A stretch of 37,775 nt of DNA. Origin: Plantago elongata. Lineage: Eukaryota; Streptophyta; Magnoliopsida; Lamiales; Plantaginaceae. Each line of letters begins with the position of its first letter. Position 1 is the first letter of the stretch. Below the pieces are notes generated by a model that was given only the letters and a program-made list of their open reading frames with translations, was not told the origin of the DNA and searched no databases. A program made the position numbers and the translations under genes. The stretch covers positions 1-37,775 of the forward strand of contig JAYMSP010001000.1 of the NCBI GenBank assembly GCA_036897095.1. The letters run 5' to 3'. Of the stretch, positions 8,784 to 20,400 are shown one piece after another.

Positions 8784-11445
8784 TTATGCCACAGCATCAG
8801 GTTGATTTTCCGGCAAAGAAGCTTGGAATTCTGGCAAGGACTTGCAGGAGTCGAATATCATACACAAGATAGGAAACTTGGACTGCAAAGTCAAATGTAG
8901 AAAGTATGTTGGTGTCTCTTTCATTCAAATAAATCTCACGGGGCATTGAGCGTAAAGTAGTGGACTTAACAACGAAAAGGACTTCAGGTGAAGTACCCTC
9001 TATGCACGTCGGAAAAGAATCTATGGAGACTTTTAGTTCTTATCTTGAGATAAGTACATAAACCACGAAGATAAGTAGGTGTGACTGCTTAGAGAAGAAA
9101 AGGATTTACCATCTCTATGTTAAACCTTGCACTAGCTACAGCAATTTGTGGAGCCAAAAATACATCAGCCTGCAGATAACCCACATATGGACTCTTAGCT
9201 AGTTATACAGTTACTTCCCTTCAAGCAACAAATGGCAAAAATAATAGACGTATTTAGAAAGATTTAGTGATTTACCATATAAACGCTATTTCCTGTGGCA
9301 TATTTGCCAGCGAGGTTTTTCAGAAGTTTCTCAAGAGCTGAAAAGAAGAGAGGCACCTATTGTAGATACTAATGAGGTATGGCATAACGCACCAGATACA
9401 ACGATAGGGAAGCAGAAAGCAATGAAATAAAAATATAGTCCAAAGAATTCACCTAGGAAACCCTTCTCAATAAATAAATGTGCAAATGCTCTTTGCTCTT
9501 CACTTCCCAATTTTTCCTCTAAATGTTTCTGCACAAGTTTGATACATTTGAAGATTTTAACTATATCTGATCATCTGATAAATTGACCAACATGATGGAT
9601 TATATGGCTGAAAACTCACCAGCAGCGTTAACATGTGAAGCGGTTGTATGCTGGAAGACACAATGCTTGCAGCCTACAATAAATCGCACAGTCTATGAGT
9701 GAGCATCATCAACACCTGATGGAAATCTAAGGTGCAGCAAAAAGTCATAAATCTTCATGTCAACTTTCTTTAAAAGGGTTATATGGTTATGCGGGTAAAT
9801 AATATCAGCGAAAGTTGAAACTGTTGCACTCTATGAAGATTATTGCACCTCTGCAGAATAGCAAAATTACCCAACTGGGCCAAGCACTGACCTGAAGGTT
9901 AATTGCTTGAAGTTGTGGATCAGCCGGTAAAAGTGCTTTCTGGGGATAATACTTTTCCAAGTACTGTGTCAATTGGGAAAGTAGTTTGCAATGAAAATTA
10001 GACAAACAGGGTCCCGATAAAATATAAGTAAAGCACCACCATTACATTAAACTATTAACGAAATACCAACCAGTAAAATAGCATACGAGTCTGAAATAGT
10101 CACATTTCCATCAACCAGGACTGGAACATAGTGGAGCGGATTCAGTTTCTCAAACTCTGCAGGTTATGCAATCTCTATTAAAAGTTAGAACTGGTGTGAG
10201 AAGATATCGGTAGATTGCAGGCAGAACACCTGAGTTCTCGGTAATCAAACACGAGGTCATCTGAACAACGGAAGATTGCAGACAGAAGCCAAACAATTAC
10301 CATGACTGCTGCGAGGAAGATAACAGGAGAACTCATTTTATCCCAACAACTAACTACTTTACTAAATTGATTATCAATGGCTGATCTACAGGCTTCAATT
10401 CTAATTAAGAAACTCACAAACATTGTAGACTAAAATTATCCTTCTGATGCTTGCTCCACACCGTTTTTTAGCAGCCGCCTTAGCTAAACTCTATAACACC
10501 TTAAAATTTTGCAACTTCTATATAAATGCCAGGTGTTCTTGCCATGCCTAATCATTTACATATTACTTCATTCATAGACATTGTCATTAAGAATATCCTT
10601 AACCAACAACTATAAGAAGTCTAAAAGTTCAACAGGCAATTAGATGAACAAGACTAACTCAAGAATCAGACTCAATGTCTAGAATAAGACTTGCCAATAA
10701 CAAAAATCACAATCTATTAACCAATACTCTACCATAACTTCAAGAGTAAGTCTCCTGACTGAAACCCTACTAGAAATATCATAAATAGACAGACAAACAT
10801 TAGAATTATTACCGACAACTTAGAAGTTGGCTAAATCCAATCATCTAATATCAAGCAATTTTGTTAAAACAAAAAATGTGACTCGAACCCTGACCTATTG
10901 GTTTAGGGAAGCATCTTACTAACTAACTTAGCTACGCTTCGTCGGCATATCAAGCATAAGTTAAACAATCTACTAAACATAACAAAGAAAAGAAAGAGTA
11001 ATCAAACAAACCTGGACTAAACTGTTCCCCTTTGGGGAGATTAACTGCTCTATACTCGTAATCGAGTCCTGATCATCAATACCCACAAAAAAAAAAAAAA
11101 GTAAGAAAAACTGAATCAGTCACTACTATTACACAACAGAAAGAAAGGGGAAAGCAGTGAAATGAGTCAAGAAGTGTAAAAGGAAGGACCTTTAAGATTT
11201 AAAGCAAAGCGAACACGCCAAGAACATGAGCTTTGCCAGTAAGAGTAGAGAATGAGCTTTTGAGCTGGTGAAGAAGAAGAAGATGATGATCCACCTCTTG
11301 GAAAGGTGTCTTCTTTCTGCAACAAGTGTAATCATTAAACAAAAATAACAAGAAATTGCCAAGATTGTGTTTTTCAACTGTGGTTTGAGTTTAGCAAGAT
11401 GAATCTTTGATCATTGTGTGAGATTACCTGCTGCTTGGATTCCAT
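8784..11445 (-). CDS. GSTZ1: Glutathione S-transferase zeta class / maleylacetoacetate isomerase
   Basis: Zeta GSTs catalyse the glutathione-dependent isomerisation of maleylacetoacetate to fumarylacetoacetate in tyrosine breakdown and also act on dichloroacetate. Ten exons: 11445-11428, 11316-11190, 11068-11012, 10156-10071, 9963-9892, 9673-9620, 9528-9453, 9337-9276, 9169-9110, 8882-8784; 711 bases, 236 residues. The thioredoxin-like half contains [14 protein letters not shown] (residues 29-42), the zeta signature with catalytic Ser and Cys, then [12 protein letters not shown] and the glutathione-contacting DSYAI. The helical half has [28 protein letters not shown] and DVFLAPQI, ending [10 protein letters not shown]. 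An N-terminal run of seven Ser lengthens it slightly beyond the usual 215-225 residues. The start is the only ATG that gives a frame into the short first exon (MESKQQ). Confidence 0.94.
10848..10956. repeat. 10-bp target-site duplication around the SINE
   Basis: ATATCAAGCA occurs at 10848-10857 and again at 10947-10956, exactly bordering the tRNA-like insert. Perfect identity suggests a fairly recent insertion. Confidence 0.75.
10858..10946 (-). mobile_element. Short tRNA-derived SINE-like insertion
   Basis: On the minus strand a tRNA-like head has an A-box-like TAGCTAAGTTAG (10934-10923) and, 45 bases on, a B-box-like GGTTCGAGTCA (10889-10879), the spacing expected of an internal RNA polymerase III promoter. 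A T-rich tail follows (TTTTTTGTTTT). The 89-base insert is flanked by identical 10-base repeats ATATCAAGCA at 10848-10857 and 10947-10956, a target-site duplication. It lies in GSTZ intron 3 in the same orientation as the gene, away from both splice sites. A retroposed tRNA pseudogene is the alternative reading. Confidence 0.75.
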
Positions 11446-12552
11446 GAGTGAGTTATCTGGGATTGAAATTGAACTCATTGATGTGATTATCAGCAAATCT
11501 ATGCTTTCACCTACCCTTCAAATGTTTTTCCTTCTATTTTACTATTTACACTTCAAAGTTCAAATATATTTCCTTTTCATTTTACTATTTCGTTCATATA
11601 CTATTCATATGAAATTTTATTTTAGTTAAATTTAGTTATACTTAATTTTATTTTCTTTTCGTTAATTGTAATTCAGGTTCTTTCACATCAAATAAGAAGA
11701 CGAAATCTTACTCTTGTATTGAGTGTTTATTTAAATATATAGTAAATTACAAATAAATAGTATATGACGTTTGTCCTTTAATATTATAAAAGTTGAATTT
11801 ATTTGTAATTCTGTCAATTCATATGAAATTTATACTAAAAACTCATTTAGTTCAACAACGAAGCATATACAATATGTTACTATAAAATATATTATGAGTG
11901 ACATATAGTATCGATACAAATTTATATTCGGTCCAAGACATCTAATAACTAAATTGAGTGCCTACCAATGATTATTGACTCAAGTGACAAGGGACTCGAA
12001 TTTACTTGAGCAAGATCTTGTGGATGTAAAAGAAGCTGGAACACTCTTCAAAAAGGGTCTGAAGTTGCTCGATTGGATAAGGTTTTTTTGTAATTATATT
12101 TCAGATATAAGTCAACAAACAATATCGAGCATCTATTCCAAACATCTAGTAACAAAATTGAGCGTCTCTTAAATTGAGTCTGTCATACTATTATTTACTT
12201 TATTCACCTAATTAAATTACACATCAACACTAATTTATAAAGTTTTTATGATATATTTATCTGGTGGATGGAGGAGTATTAATATTTATTAGTTTACTTT
12301 TTATATAAATGACTACGTCATGTGAATTTATATGTCCCGAACTTTCTTTTGATCTTTTTAACCTTGACTTCTAAAATAAAATAGAAACTCTCCCTTAGTA
12401 ATCCTTGAAAAATTGTTCCCGCCGTAAAGAAGACTAGTATAAAAAGCTCTAGGGTTTAAAACAACTTCTTCCCAAATCAGTCAATCTCACTCTCTTCATG
12501 TACTAGGGTTTACAGAGATAGATTTGGGAATTTACGAGCTCGGCCTTCAACA
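11446..12552. promoter_or_regulatory. Shared upstream region of GSTZ (-) and FKBP (+)
   Basis: About 1.1 kb separates the two divergent ATGs. A short diverged direct repeat lies inside it: TCCAAGACATCTAATAACTA at 11933-11952 and TCCAAACATCTAGTAACA at about 12137-12154, each followed by an ATTGAG-type string. Between them is a 65-codon open frame of no known family. The last 140 bases hold the FKBP core promoter. Confidence 0.5.
12438..12444 (+). promoter_or_regulatory. TATA box of the FKBP gene
   Basis: TATAAAA, 115 bases before the ATG at 12553. It is followed by two TAGGGTTTA elements at 12450-12458 and 12504-12512. These match the telo-box core (AAACCCTA on the other strand) seen in promoters and leaders of plant growth-related and ribosomal genes. 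A near-match to an E2F site, TTCCCGCC, lies just upstream at about 12416-12423. Confidence 0.55.
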
Positions 12553-15500
12553 ATGGCTTTCTGGGGTCAGTTCCATCTCTCCCAATCCACCTTCACATCT
12601 CTTTTTTCTGTATTCTTTCCCCCCCTTGCCTTTTCCCAGATTGCAGTTTTACAGTTCCATCTTTTTTCAGGTGTTGTGGTGAAACCCGGAAAGCCAATTA
12701 CTCATTCCTGCGAGAAAGCTCATGGTAGACTCCGAATAACCCAGGTACTAATTTTCAGCTTTTTATCTTTTTTTGTTACTAGCTTATGTCTGTATCTCAT
12801 AAATGTGTACGCCTGGAGCTTTAGAGTTGATAATTTAAGTGTAAATTGTGGTGTGTGATGTGTGAATTGGGTTTCTGTTCAATTAGGCAATGTTGGGAAT
12901 AGGTGACGCTACGAAGAAAACCATAGTGCAGTGTAATGTGGGTAAAAGAATACCTATGTTGATCTGCGGTTTGATTCCGGACAAAAAGGAGTCGTGTCAT
13001 TTGGAGTTAGAGTTTGCTGAGGCTGATGATGTGGTTTTCTCGGTTATTGGTCCGCGGAGTGTTTACCTTACTGGTTATTACGTGGCTGAAAGCCGAATTT
13101 CCGGTCCTCAGAGTGATTCGTATCCTTTTTGCTTCTTCATTATGTGGCTAGAAGCTGCCATTCTAGTCTGTGATTGTCTAACATGTATTTATATTAGTTG
13201 TTTGGGCCTTTGGGATGGTTTCTTCCTTTACTCTGATGGAATAGAGAATCATTCGGGGTGGATATTCAGCACTCGAACTCAGAAGGATCTAGTCATCATA
13301 GTGAAGATGATGATGACTATGAGGACAGCTTCATAGATGATGGCGAGTTGGAAGTTTTGCCACCATCCCCTATGTCGAGCAACCAATGTATGTTAGAATA
13401 TTACAGTGTTTTTTAATTTCCCTTGTGTTACTGCTATTATTGATCATTTCAGTTGGTTTTTTCTGATGTTTGACTCATAAATAATTTATGTGGTTTTGTT
13501 GAAGCAATGGATGATTCTGATTCAGAGGACCGCAAGCAGAAGGCCAGAAAAACTAGTCTTAGACGCCTAAGGAAGAAGAGTCAAATGATTGTATCAGATA
13601 ATGACTCTGATTCACATGAAAATGACGATGAAGATGGATACCTCTTATCTGTTTTTAAAAATAAACCTTCAGAGAAGGAAACTACTTCAAAAGTGCAAGA
13701 AGCAAATGCAGAAACAGGTGATAATGAGTCTGATTCACATGAAAATGACGATGAAGATGGATTCCTTTTATCTGTTTTTAAAAATAAATCTTCTGAGAAG
13801 AAAACCATGTCAAAGGCTCAAGAGAAAAAAAATCAAGAAATTGTAGGAAACGGAGATAATGCAAATGATAATGGTCATTGTGATAACATAGTGAATGGAG
13901 ATGCTGGTCCTCATGTTGATAGTGGCCAAGATGAAAGGTAATGAGCTTGAAACTTATTAGTTCGTTCACTTGTTTTGGTATGTGATAATGGTGTTACTTC
14001 ATCTGCTGTTTCCTGATGTATAAAATTTTACGGTTCACTATATGTATATCAGTATATGTTCAGACTTAGCCACGATCATAAGCAAACTTGCCATTACAGT
14101 TTCTAGCATCGGATTTAATTGAGTTGCTGGATATGTTTTGTGTTTTTGATTGTTTTATTAACATAATAGGAGTAGGTCGTAATTTATTTATCTCATGTAC
14201 TCAGGGGAGCAGACTTGCTACAGGATAACAAAGTGATGCGGGGTAAGAATAAAAAGAAACAACTTCACAATGAAGTGGCAACACACCAGGAAACAAGTGT
14301 TAGTAAGGATAAGGTCCCAACTGATGGTAACATTCTGGACAATGTGGAAGAACCTAAGACCATTAACCAGAATGTTCCTACTACTGACATGAACATCCAA
14401 ATTGATACGTGAGTAGTCTATTAACAAGTCAATGCCCTGCTTAATTGTTTTCATATACTATTCTCTCTCTGGCATATATCTAACTTCCATTAATTTAATT
14501 TCTACCTTATAAGTGGTAAACAAAAAAGGAAAAGGAAAGAGCGCTCCAAGAAAGAGGAGAAAACTTGTGAAGTTGACGCTGACATGGGTCACAGTGCTGT
14601 CAAAGAGGGTAAGGAGCAGGAAGTTGTGGCCTCCAAGAATATGTAAGATAATTGTTATTACAATCTGTTACATAAATTCCATGTACAGGTGGAACTTTTT
14701 GGTGCTTGTAGTTACACAACCCCCAGTCTTTTGGTTCGCAGTTGATATCCAGTGGTATTGATTAGCTTTCATCTTGTATCACATTTGCAATCAGGGGCTC
14801 TAACAGTGGTCATAAATCAAAGAAGCGAAGGAAAGAATCCCAAGTTGAAGGAACATCTACTGATGGAATTGTCGAGACAAGTCATGTTCAGTCACATCAT
14901 AAACCCGAGCAGGCTTTATTGGACAAGGACAGCTCAATGAAGGATCAGCCAGAAGCAAGTGGAGTATCTGTTGAACAAAAGTCCAACAAGTTAGTACTGT
15001 TTACCCTTTGGAATTTGTTGAGATTCTTTTCCTTGAAGTATCCATTCTTGCAGATCATATCAGTGATATAACAGAAATAACAAGCAATAAAATAGAGTAC
15101 TTGGTGTTTTTTCTTGTCGAATTCACTAATTTATGTTCTTTGATCACAAGGTAGATATAGATATTTTCAGTATTAGGGTGGGGTCATTGGTATAATGCCA
15201 ATGCTCAATGATTTCAAACAATAAGAAGAGAAATCGAACAGTTTAGTAAACCTGACCAGTATTGAATGATATTAGGATCAGAGAGTTCTTGCAGTCATAC
15301 TGGAGCATGTTTGCTTGTATGACACACAGAACAAACCTTATACAAATGCACTAGTAAGAACTTGCTGTTACGACACTGCCTTATAAAAGTTGAAGTAGTT
15401 GACTTTCTAGACTCTTGAAAAAGTTCTAGCCTCTCCAGCACTGCCAAAATAGACCTCCATGAGTCTTACCTTAAATGCTGAAAGTTTTTACCAATCTAGT

Positions 15501-16571
15501 TGTTAGTTTGCTACTAATTAGATTATATAAAAACAGGTTTTGACCTTCCATAAATCTTAAGGTCTTCAAATTTAATCTACAATTCATCCTCCCATGTATG
15601 TTGATCGTATCTTGTAAAGTAACATCAGCAAATTACTTCTGATTTTTGCTATAATTTATGTTGTTAATGATTAGTGAATCTGGGAAGAAAAATAAGAAAA
15701 GGTCGAAGAAGAAAACACAAGATGAGAATCATGTCACAACTGAGATTCCAGCTAACAAGCGAACTTTATTAAATGGATTGAGTATTGAAGTGTTAGCTAA
15801 TGGACTGCAAGATGGAAAAGTAGCTGTCCCCGGAAAAAAGGTATATTTCTGTCCATTTAAGCAGAGATATATCGATTTGTGTCGCTCAATTCATAATTCA
15901 GGTATTGATTAGTTCATTATGTTCATATTGAATCAGGTCAAAATTCAATACACAGCCATGGTAAAGGAAACTGGGCATATTTTCGACTCCAATGTGGGCA
16001 AAACTGCTTTAAAGTTCCGTCTAGGTACAAATGTCACTCCAGAACTCGAGAAATCACACTTTCCAACCCTAATTGTTTGTTTTTGCTCTTGGAATAAGAA
16101 ATTGACATTCTTGTCATGCTTGCTTATAATCATTGTGGTTTTCATTCAGGTGATAAAGAATTTTCTGACGAATGGAATGCTGGAATAGATGGTAATTATC
16201 TGAATCTAAAAAATATTCTTAATTTGCATATATGCCATATCCTTTCACATTGAGGTTGTGTTTCCATGCTTTAATCTGTTATCTGAATGCATTATTTCAA
16301 CAGGTATGCACGTCGGTGAAAAGAGGAGACTTGTTGTCCCTCCATCTTTGAGGTATGCTTTCACTGTTTTAGATCTTATTTACTATCTGTTTAGTAATCA
16401 GTGGCTGTGAACGTACCTTTCAAAATCATTAAAACTTGGCATCAACAAGCCTATATAACTTGCTCATATGGTGTTAATATATGTGTTCACAGTATCAAAA
16501 AACATGAAGAAAACGTTCCTCCAAACTCATGGCTGGTGTACGATGTTGAATTGGTTGGTATGCGTCGATAA
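12553..16571 (+). CDS. FKBP53: Nuclear FKBP-type prolyl isomerase with nucleoplasmin-like domain (FKBP43/53-like)
   Basis: FKBPs of this type bind histones through an acidic nucleoplasmin-like N-terminus and carry a C-terminal prolyl isomerase domain; the Arabidopsis relative FKBP53 acts in rDNA chromatin. Thirteen exons: 12553-12565, 12671-12744, 12887-13119, 13245-13387, 13505-13937, 14205-14408, 14514-14642, 14795-14989, 15675-15840, 15937-16024, 16150-16191, 16304-16352, 16493-16571; 1848 bases, 615 residues (Arabidopsis relatives are near 480-500). Residues 1-105 are the nucleoplasmin-like fold (MAFWGVVVKPGKP start). An acidic patch EDDDDYEDSFIDD follows, then a duplicated 41-residue unit, Lys/Arg clusters (KQKRKRKERSKK, KSKKRRK, KKNKKRSKKK) and the FKBP domain at 504-615. 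Trp59 of FKBP12 is kept, but Tyr80 and Tyr82 are not. Whether it is the FKBP43 or FKBP53 orthologue is unsettled. Confidence 0.92.
13597..13842 (+). repeat. In-frame tandem repeat of 123 bases in FKBP exon 5
   Basis: Bases 13597-13719 and 13720-13842 repeat with a period of 123 (41 codons). The shared part encodes DSDSHENDDEDG followed by Y/F, LLSVFKNK, P/S and SEK. Similarity is strongest over the first 80 bases of each unit and fades after. The repeat keeps the frame and lies in the acidic linker. Confidence 0.9.
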
Positions 16572-17442
16572 CCCACCAGTTCTGTTCAAGCGTTATGGTT
16601 CCTTTCTTTCCAACTCCAGTGAAGTTGCACAAGAAATGAGAACTAAAGCAGTGCTGAAGCATGAATTGGGGATTGAAGCCAAAGGTCCAGCTTGATTACA
16701 AATTGAACTTCAAGGAGACATATAGCCCTTCTTTACTTGGTTCCATTTATTAAGAAAATTTGTTGATGTACAAGTATGCAACAACACTTCGAGTGCTAAT
16801 ACTCTTAATGTTATGGGACCGAAGGTTTTTGGAAATGAGAGGTTTTTCTTCATCATCATTTTATTTATTTGTGCAGTCCTGCAAAGTTTCATATTTGTCA
16901 TTTTTAACCGTTTCACTCTTAAGTTATTCATCTAAGATATCAACCATTTCTGTAAATGCAAATTCTGAAAACCACCTAGCATAATCCATATATGGAGCTC
17001 GAAAATGTTACAGCTTGTTTCATCAGACAATATCATCCATTTCTGCAAATGCAAATACTGAATTCCATATAGCATAATCCATATATCGACCCGAAAATGT
17101 TACTTGTTTCATCAGACTTCAATCATCTACTGTATTAACTGAAGAACCGTATTGACAGGGAAAGAGCCAAACAGAAAATCATATAAAAAACTCTGAAAGA
17201 TTTAGACAGACACTTCCACAGTAAACAGTGACTACTGACTAGCGTAAACAAATCACACACGTGGTTGGCTCTTTCACTTTTGTGAAGCCAAAACAGTTCT
17301 AGCTAAGTGGCTCCAGAAACCAATTATGTCATTGATATCCTACATATGCACAGACAGAAGGCTATACCGAGTTGTCTCTTTTGGGTCATCCCTTCCCTGA
17401 ATGAAAGTTCTCACCAATTTCATAGATACTGGAGTATTGCTT
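16572..17442. other. Convergent 3' region between FKBP and Ku80
   Basis: Holds the FKBP 3'UTR and, from the other side, the Ku80 3'UTR. An imperfect tandem repeat lies at 16938-17120 (separate entry). No further gene is visible. Confidence 0.6.
16938..17120. repeat. Imperfect tandem repeat, about 92-base unit
   Basis: 16938-17030 and 17031-17120 share TATCA, CCATTTCTG, AAATGCAAAT, CTGAA, TAGCATAATCCATATAT, CGAAAATGTTAC and TTGTTTCATCAGAC. The two units abut directly. They lie between two converging genes and may fall in one of their 3'UTRs. Confidence 0.85.
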
Positions 17443-20400
17443 TCAAGATTCTTGTTCAGGCTTTGGCTCATTTTTCATTGCTAAACTTGTAGATGCATTC
17501 TCAGCAATGTTACTGCAAGGTGAACCAAAAAACATATCCAATGTCATATAATGGGTATTCGATGTCTATAAAAATAAGAGGGTGGGCCAAATGGAATGAG
17601 GTGAGAAGAACCCATGTTAAGATCAGACCTTTCAGCTGCTTCAGCCTTTGTTATGAAAGTCAGCTTATGCGAAGCTAGAAACTCAGAGAAGCTCTTGAGG
17701 TCTTTTTCTTGGCAGAATTTGTCGAGGCGCTGAAGGAAGTCATTGAACTGTACAGGTTCCTGGTAAATAAAATTTAGAAAGAATCAGGAACATCTTTGCT
17801 TCACAACGACTGTTTCAAGAAATTACACTTTAGTAACACCAGAACATGCAAAAGGCAGGATAAAGGATACCTGCTCCTTGATGCAACCCCTACGGAGAGC
17901 GACTAGGCATTCCAGTGCTTTGTCGTAGGTGTCTCCCTCAAAAGAATTTTCAACTAGATCGTAGATCTTATTTTTCATATTAAGAATTGCTTTCAGAACC
18001 CATTGTGAACCATCTCTGCGGGACAGCATGGCTTCAAACTCTTGAACAGGATTCGAACTCCCTATTTCCTCCACTTTGACGTCAGATGTATATTCAATAC
18101 CATCCATGGCTTTGGCGCCATTAACATCTCTTTCCTCATCTGATCCAGAAGGTTTTTCTCTTAAAAATCTTCGAGATGATTTTTTCATCTGCACAATAGA
18201 CAAATTGGGCAATTAAAACTGTTGGAATTTGCATTGTATAAGAATAGAATGTCAAGAAACATATTTATCTGGATAACCTTTGGATTCTCTTTGATTTCAA
18301 ATATCCTCCTGAGTTCATCAATCGCAGCTTGGTTTTGAGAAAAGAGGTCAGAATCAGGTTCTGTTATCTTTCTGAGAGTCTCATCAAGAGGAGGCACAGC
18401 AGCATCTTTGTCCTTGGATTTCAACTCAAGGGAGCGGAAAAAACGCTAGAAATGTTTCATGATGTGCAATTAGTTGATGGTAAATAATAAAATCTTATGA
18501 GAATAAAACTGCTCATGAAGGAAATAACATAGACCTAGGTATACTTTATAGTGTTCAGATGCTATCAATTGAGTATTGAATTATGAACTATCCCATCATC
18601 GAGTATTTCCCGACTCCTATGGTTTCTGCCTTTCTGATATAGTATTGTCTTACTTTGTCAAAATTTACACCATTGTCTATATTTCCCCCCATGTTCCATA
18701 ATTCCCCTTATCCGGCTATTCCTGTAATTTTCTTTTTGTATATGGATCATTTGTTGCCACCCATTCAATGTCAATATGGCAGAGTTGTGGAAATCCACTG
18801 AGTTCTCTCCATCAATTATAGTCTACCTTGAGTCTCCTGTGCTGATGGACTGATGGTGTTCTCAGTTAGATATTAAGATAAATGAACTGCAAAGTCAATA
18901 GTTTCTACTTTCTACAGCTTGAGCCAACAAAAAACCTCATCAAATCTCATACTTAAGAAACTATTCAATGAAGAAGAAGGCACTCTTTTCCGAGATAACA
19001 TGAAGAAAGATGTCTTTGAATGTAATAACGACTGTAAGATCGTGAGGCAGAAAAAGAAAGGAGACTTGATGGTTTTTATGACTTGATGGAGTATACATCT
19101 TTGATAAAGCTGACAAAGTAATTGTTTTAATACATACCTCCAGAACAGGATTTGGCGTGAAATCGGGTTGCAAGGCTTCCTCTTTGCCAGTTGGAGCAAG
19201 ATCGAGCATTTCAACAAACTTATCTGCAGCTGCTTGCTGCTTTTCATTTGGCTGCATTGATGAAGGCAGATTGCTGAAAGATGGAAACTGGAACTCCCTT
19301 ACATCCTCGGCAAAAGGAAGAACGTTGAAGTAAAATGAATCCGGCTGCAGAAAGGAGAAAAGATCCATTTAACCGAGTTGAATCTACATGTAAGAATGCT
19401 AGATTTGGTGGGAGTTCTTAGTTTTACTCACAATATATTCTTTCTCAGACACATTAGGAGTTAGTACTCCAACCACAACATTCGCCTGTCCCTGTCTCCA
19501 AACACAGCGGACAATAGCTACCTTATCCATATCCTTCAAAGCTCTTGCTAGTGAAGAGATTGCAATAATGGCCTTTGTATTTCCAGGTTCCGCAATGAGG
19601 ATGTTTACATCTTTCATATAATATTGTCTTTTGACCACAGACAACACATGCAAATAATGATAGTCATAAAAAACACGAAAATAACTGGTATCAAGAAAGC
19701 AAATGCACCCAATACCCAGTAACTAAGAACTTACCGCATGATATTAGAGGAGGCTGTGAAGCCAAGAAGCTTCACACCTTTCTCTGGTTTGAACTTCACG
19801 GCCTCCAACTCATCTGCTGATATAGGAACCACTTGAGGACCATAGCGGTAACCTTTGATCCTTTGTTCGGGTGGCACAACTTGAGTAGAATCAATACTTT
19901 TGTATTCATAATCAATCTTTACTTCGTGTGTGGCAAATTTATCACTTGGAGGTGCTTTATCAGAATACTTTTTCAAAGTCGGAAATTTTTCCTCCGATGT
20001 TTTCTTGTAGACCCACACCTATTTCCAAACTCAAGTTAGAAGCAAGGTTAGACAGTGCATCAGGTATATAAAAAATGAGAAGTCCATATCTAATTTAAAG
20101 AAATTCAATTTCTGACTCAGATAATTTTACAGGTCCAACTTATGTTTTCCCAGTCACAGAAACGTAAAGTAGCGACACGTGCACTACAGGTATTCTGTTG
20201 GTGAAATGAAACACTAAAGGTAAACTGTATTGTTGCTAAAACAAATTAAACCAGTAAGAGGCTGTTCGGAAATCATAACAAATTGGTATGTTTAGAGTGT
20301 CAGTTCCGGCCTTTCATGTAAGAGGAAGAGATCATAGGTTCATAGTCTTCTCAAAACAACCTAAAACCCAGATGAAATTTCTTGCACTCCCATAATTACA

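Noticed and set aside
13581-13969. Open frames antisense to FKBP exon 5
   Set aside because: They mirror the repetitive acidic coding sequence (Ser/Phe-rich reverse of Asp/Glu codons) and have no support of their own.
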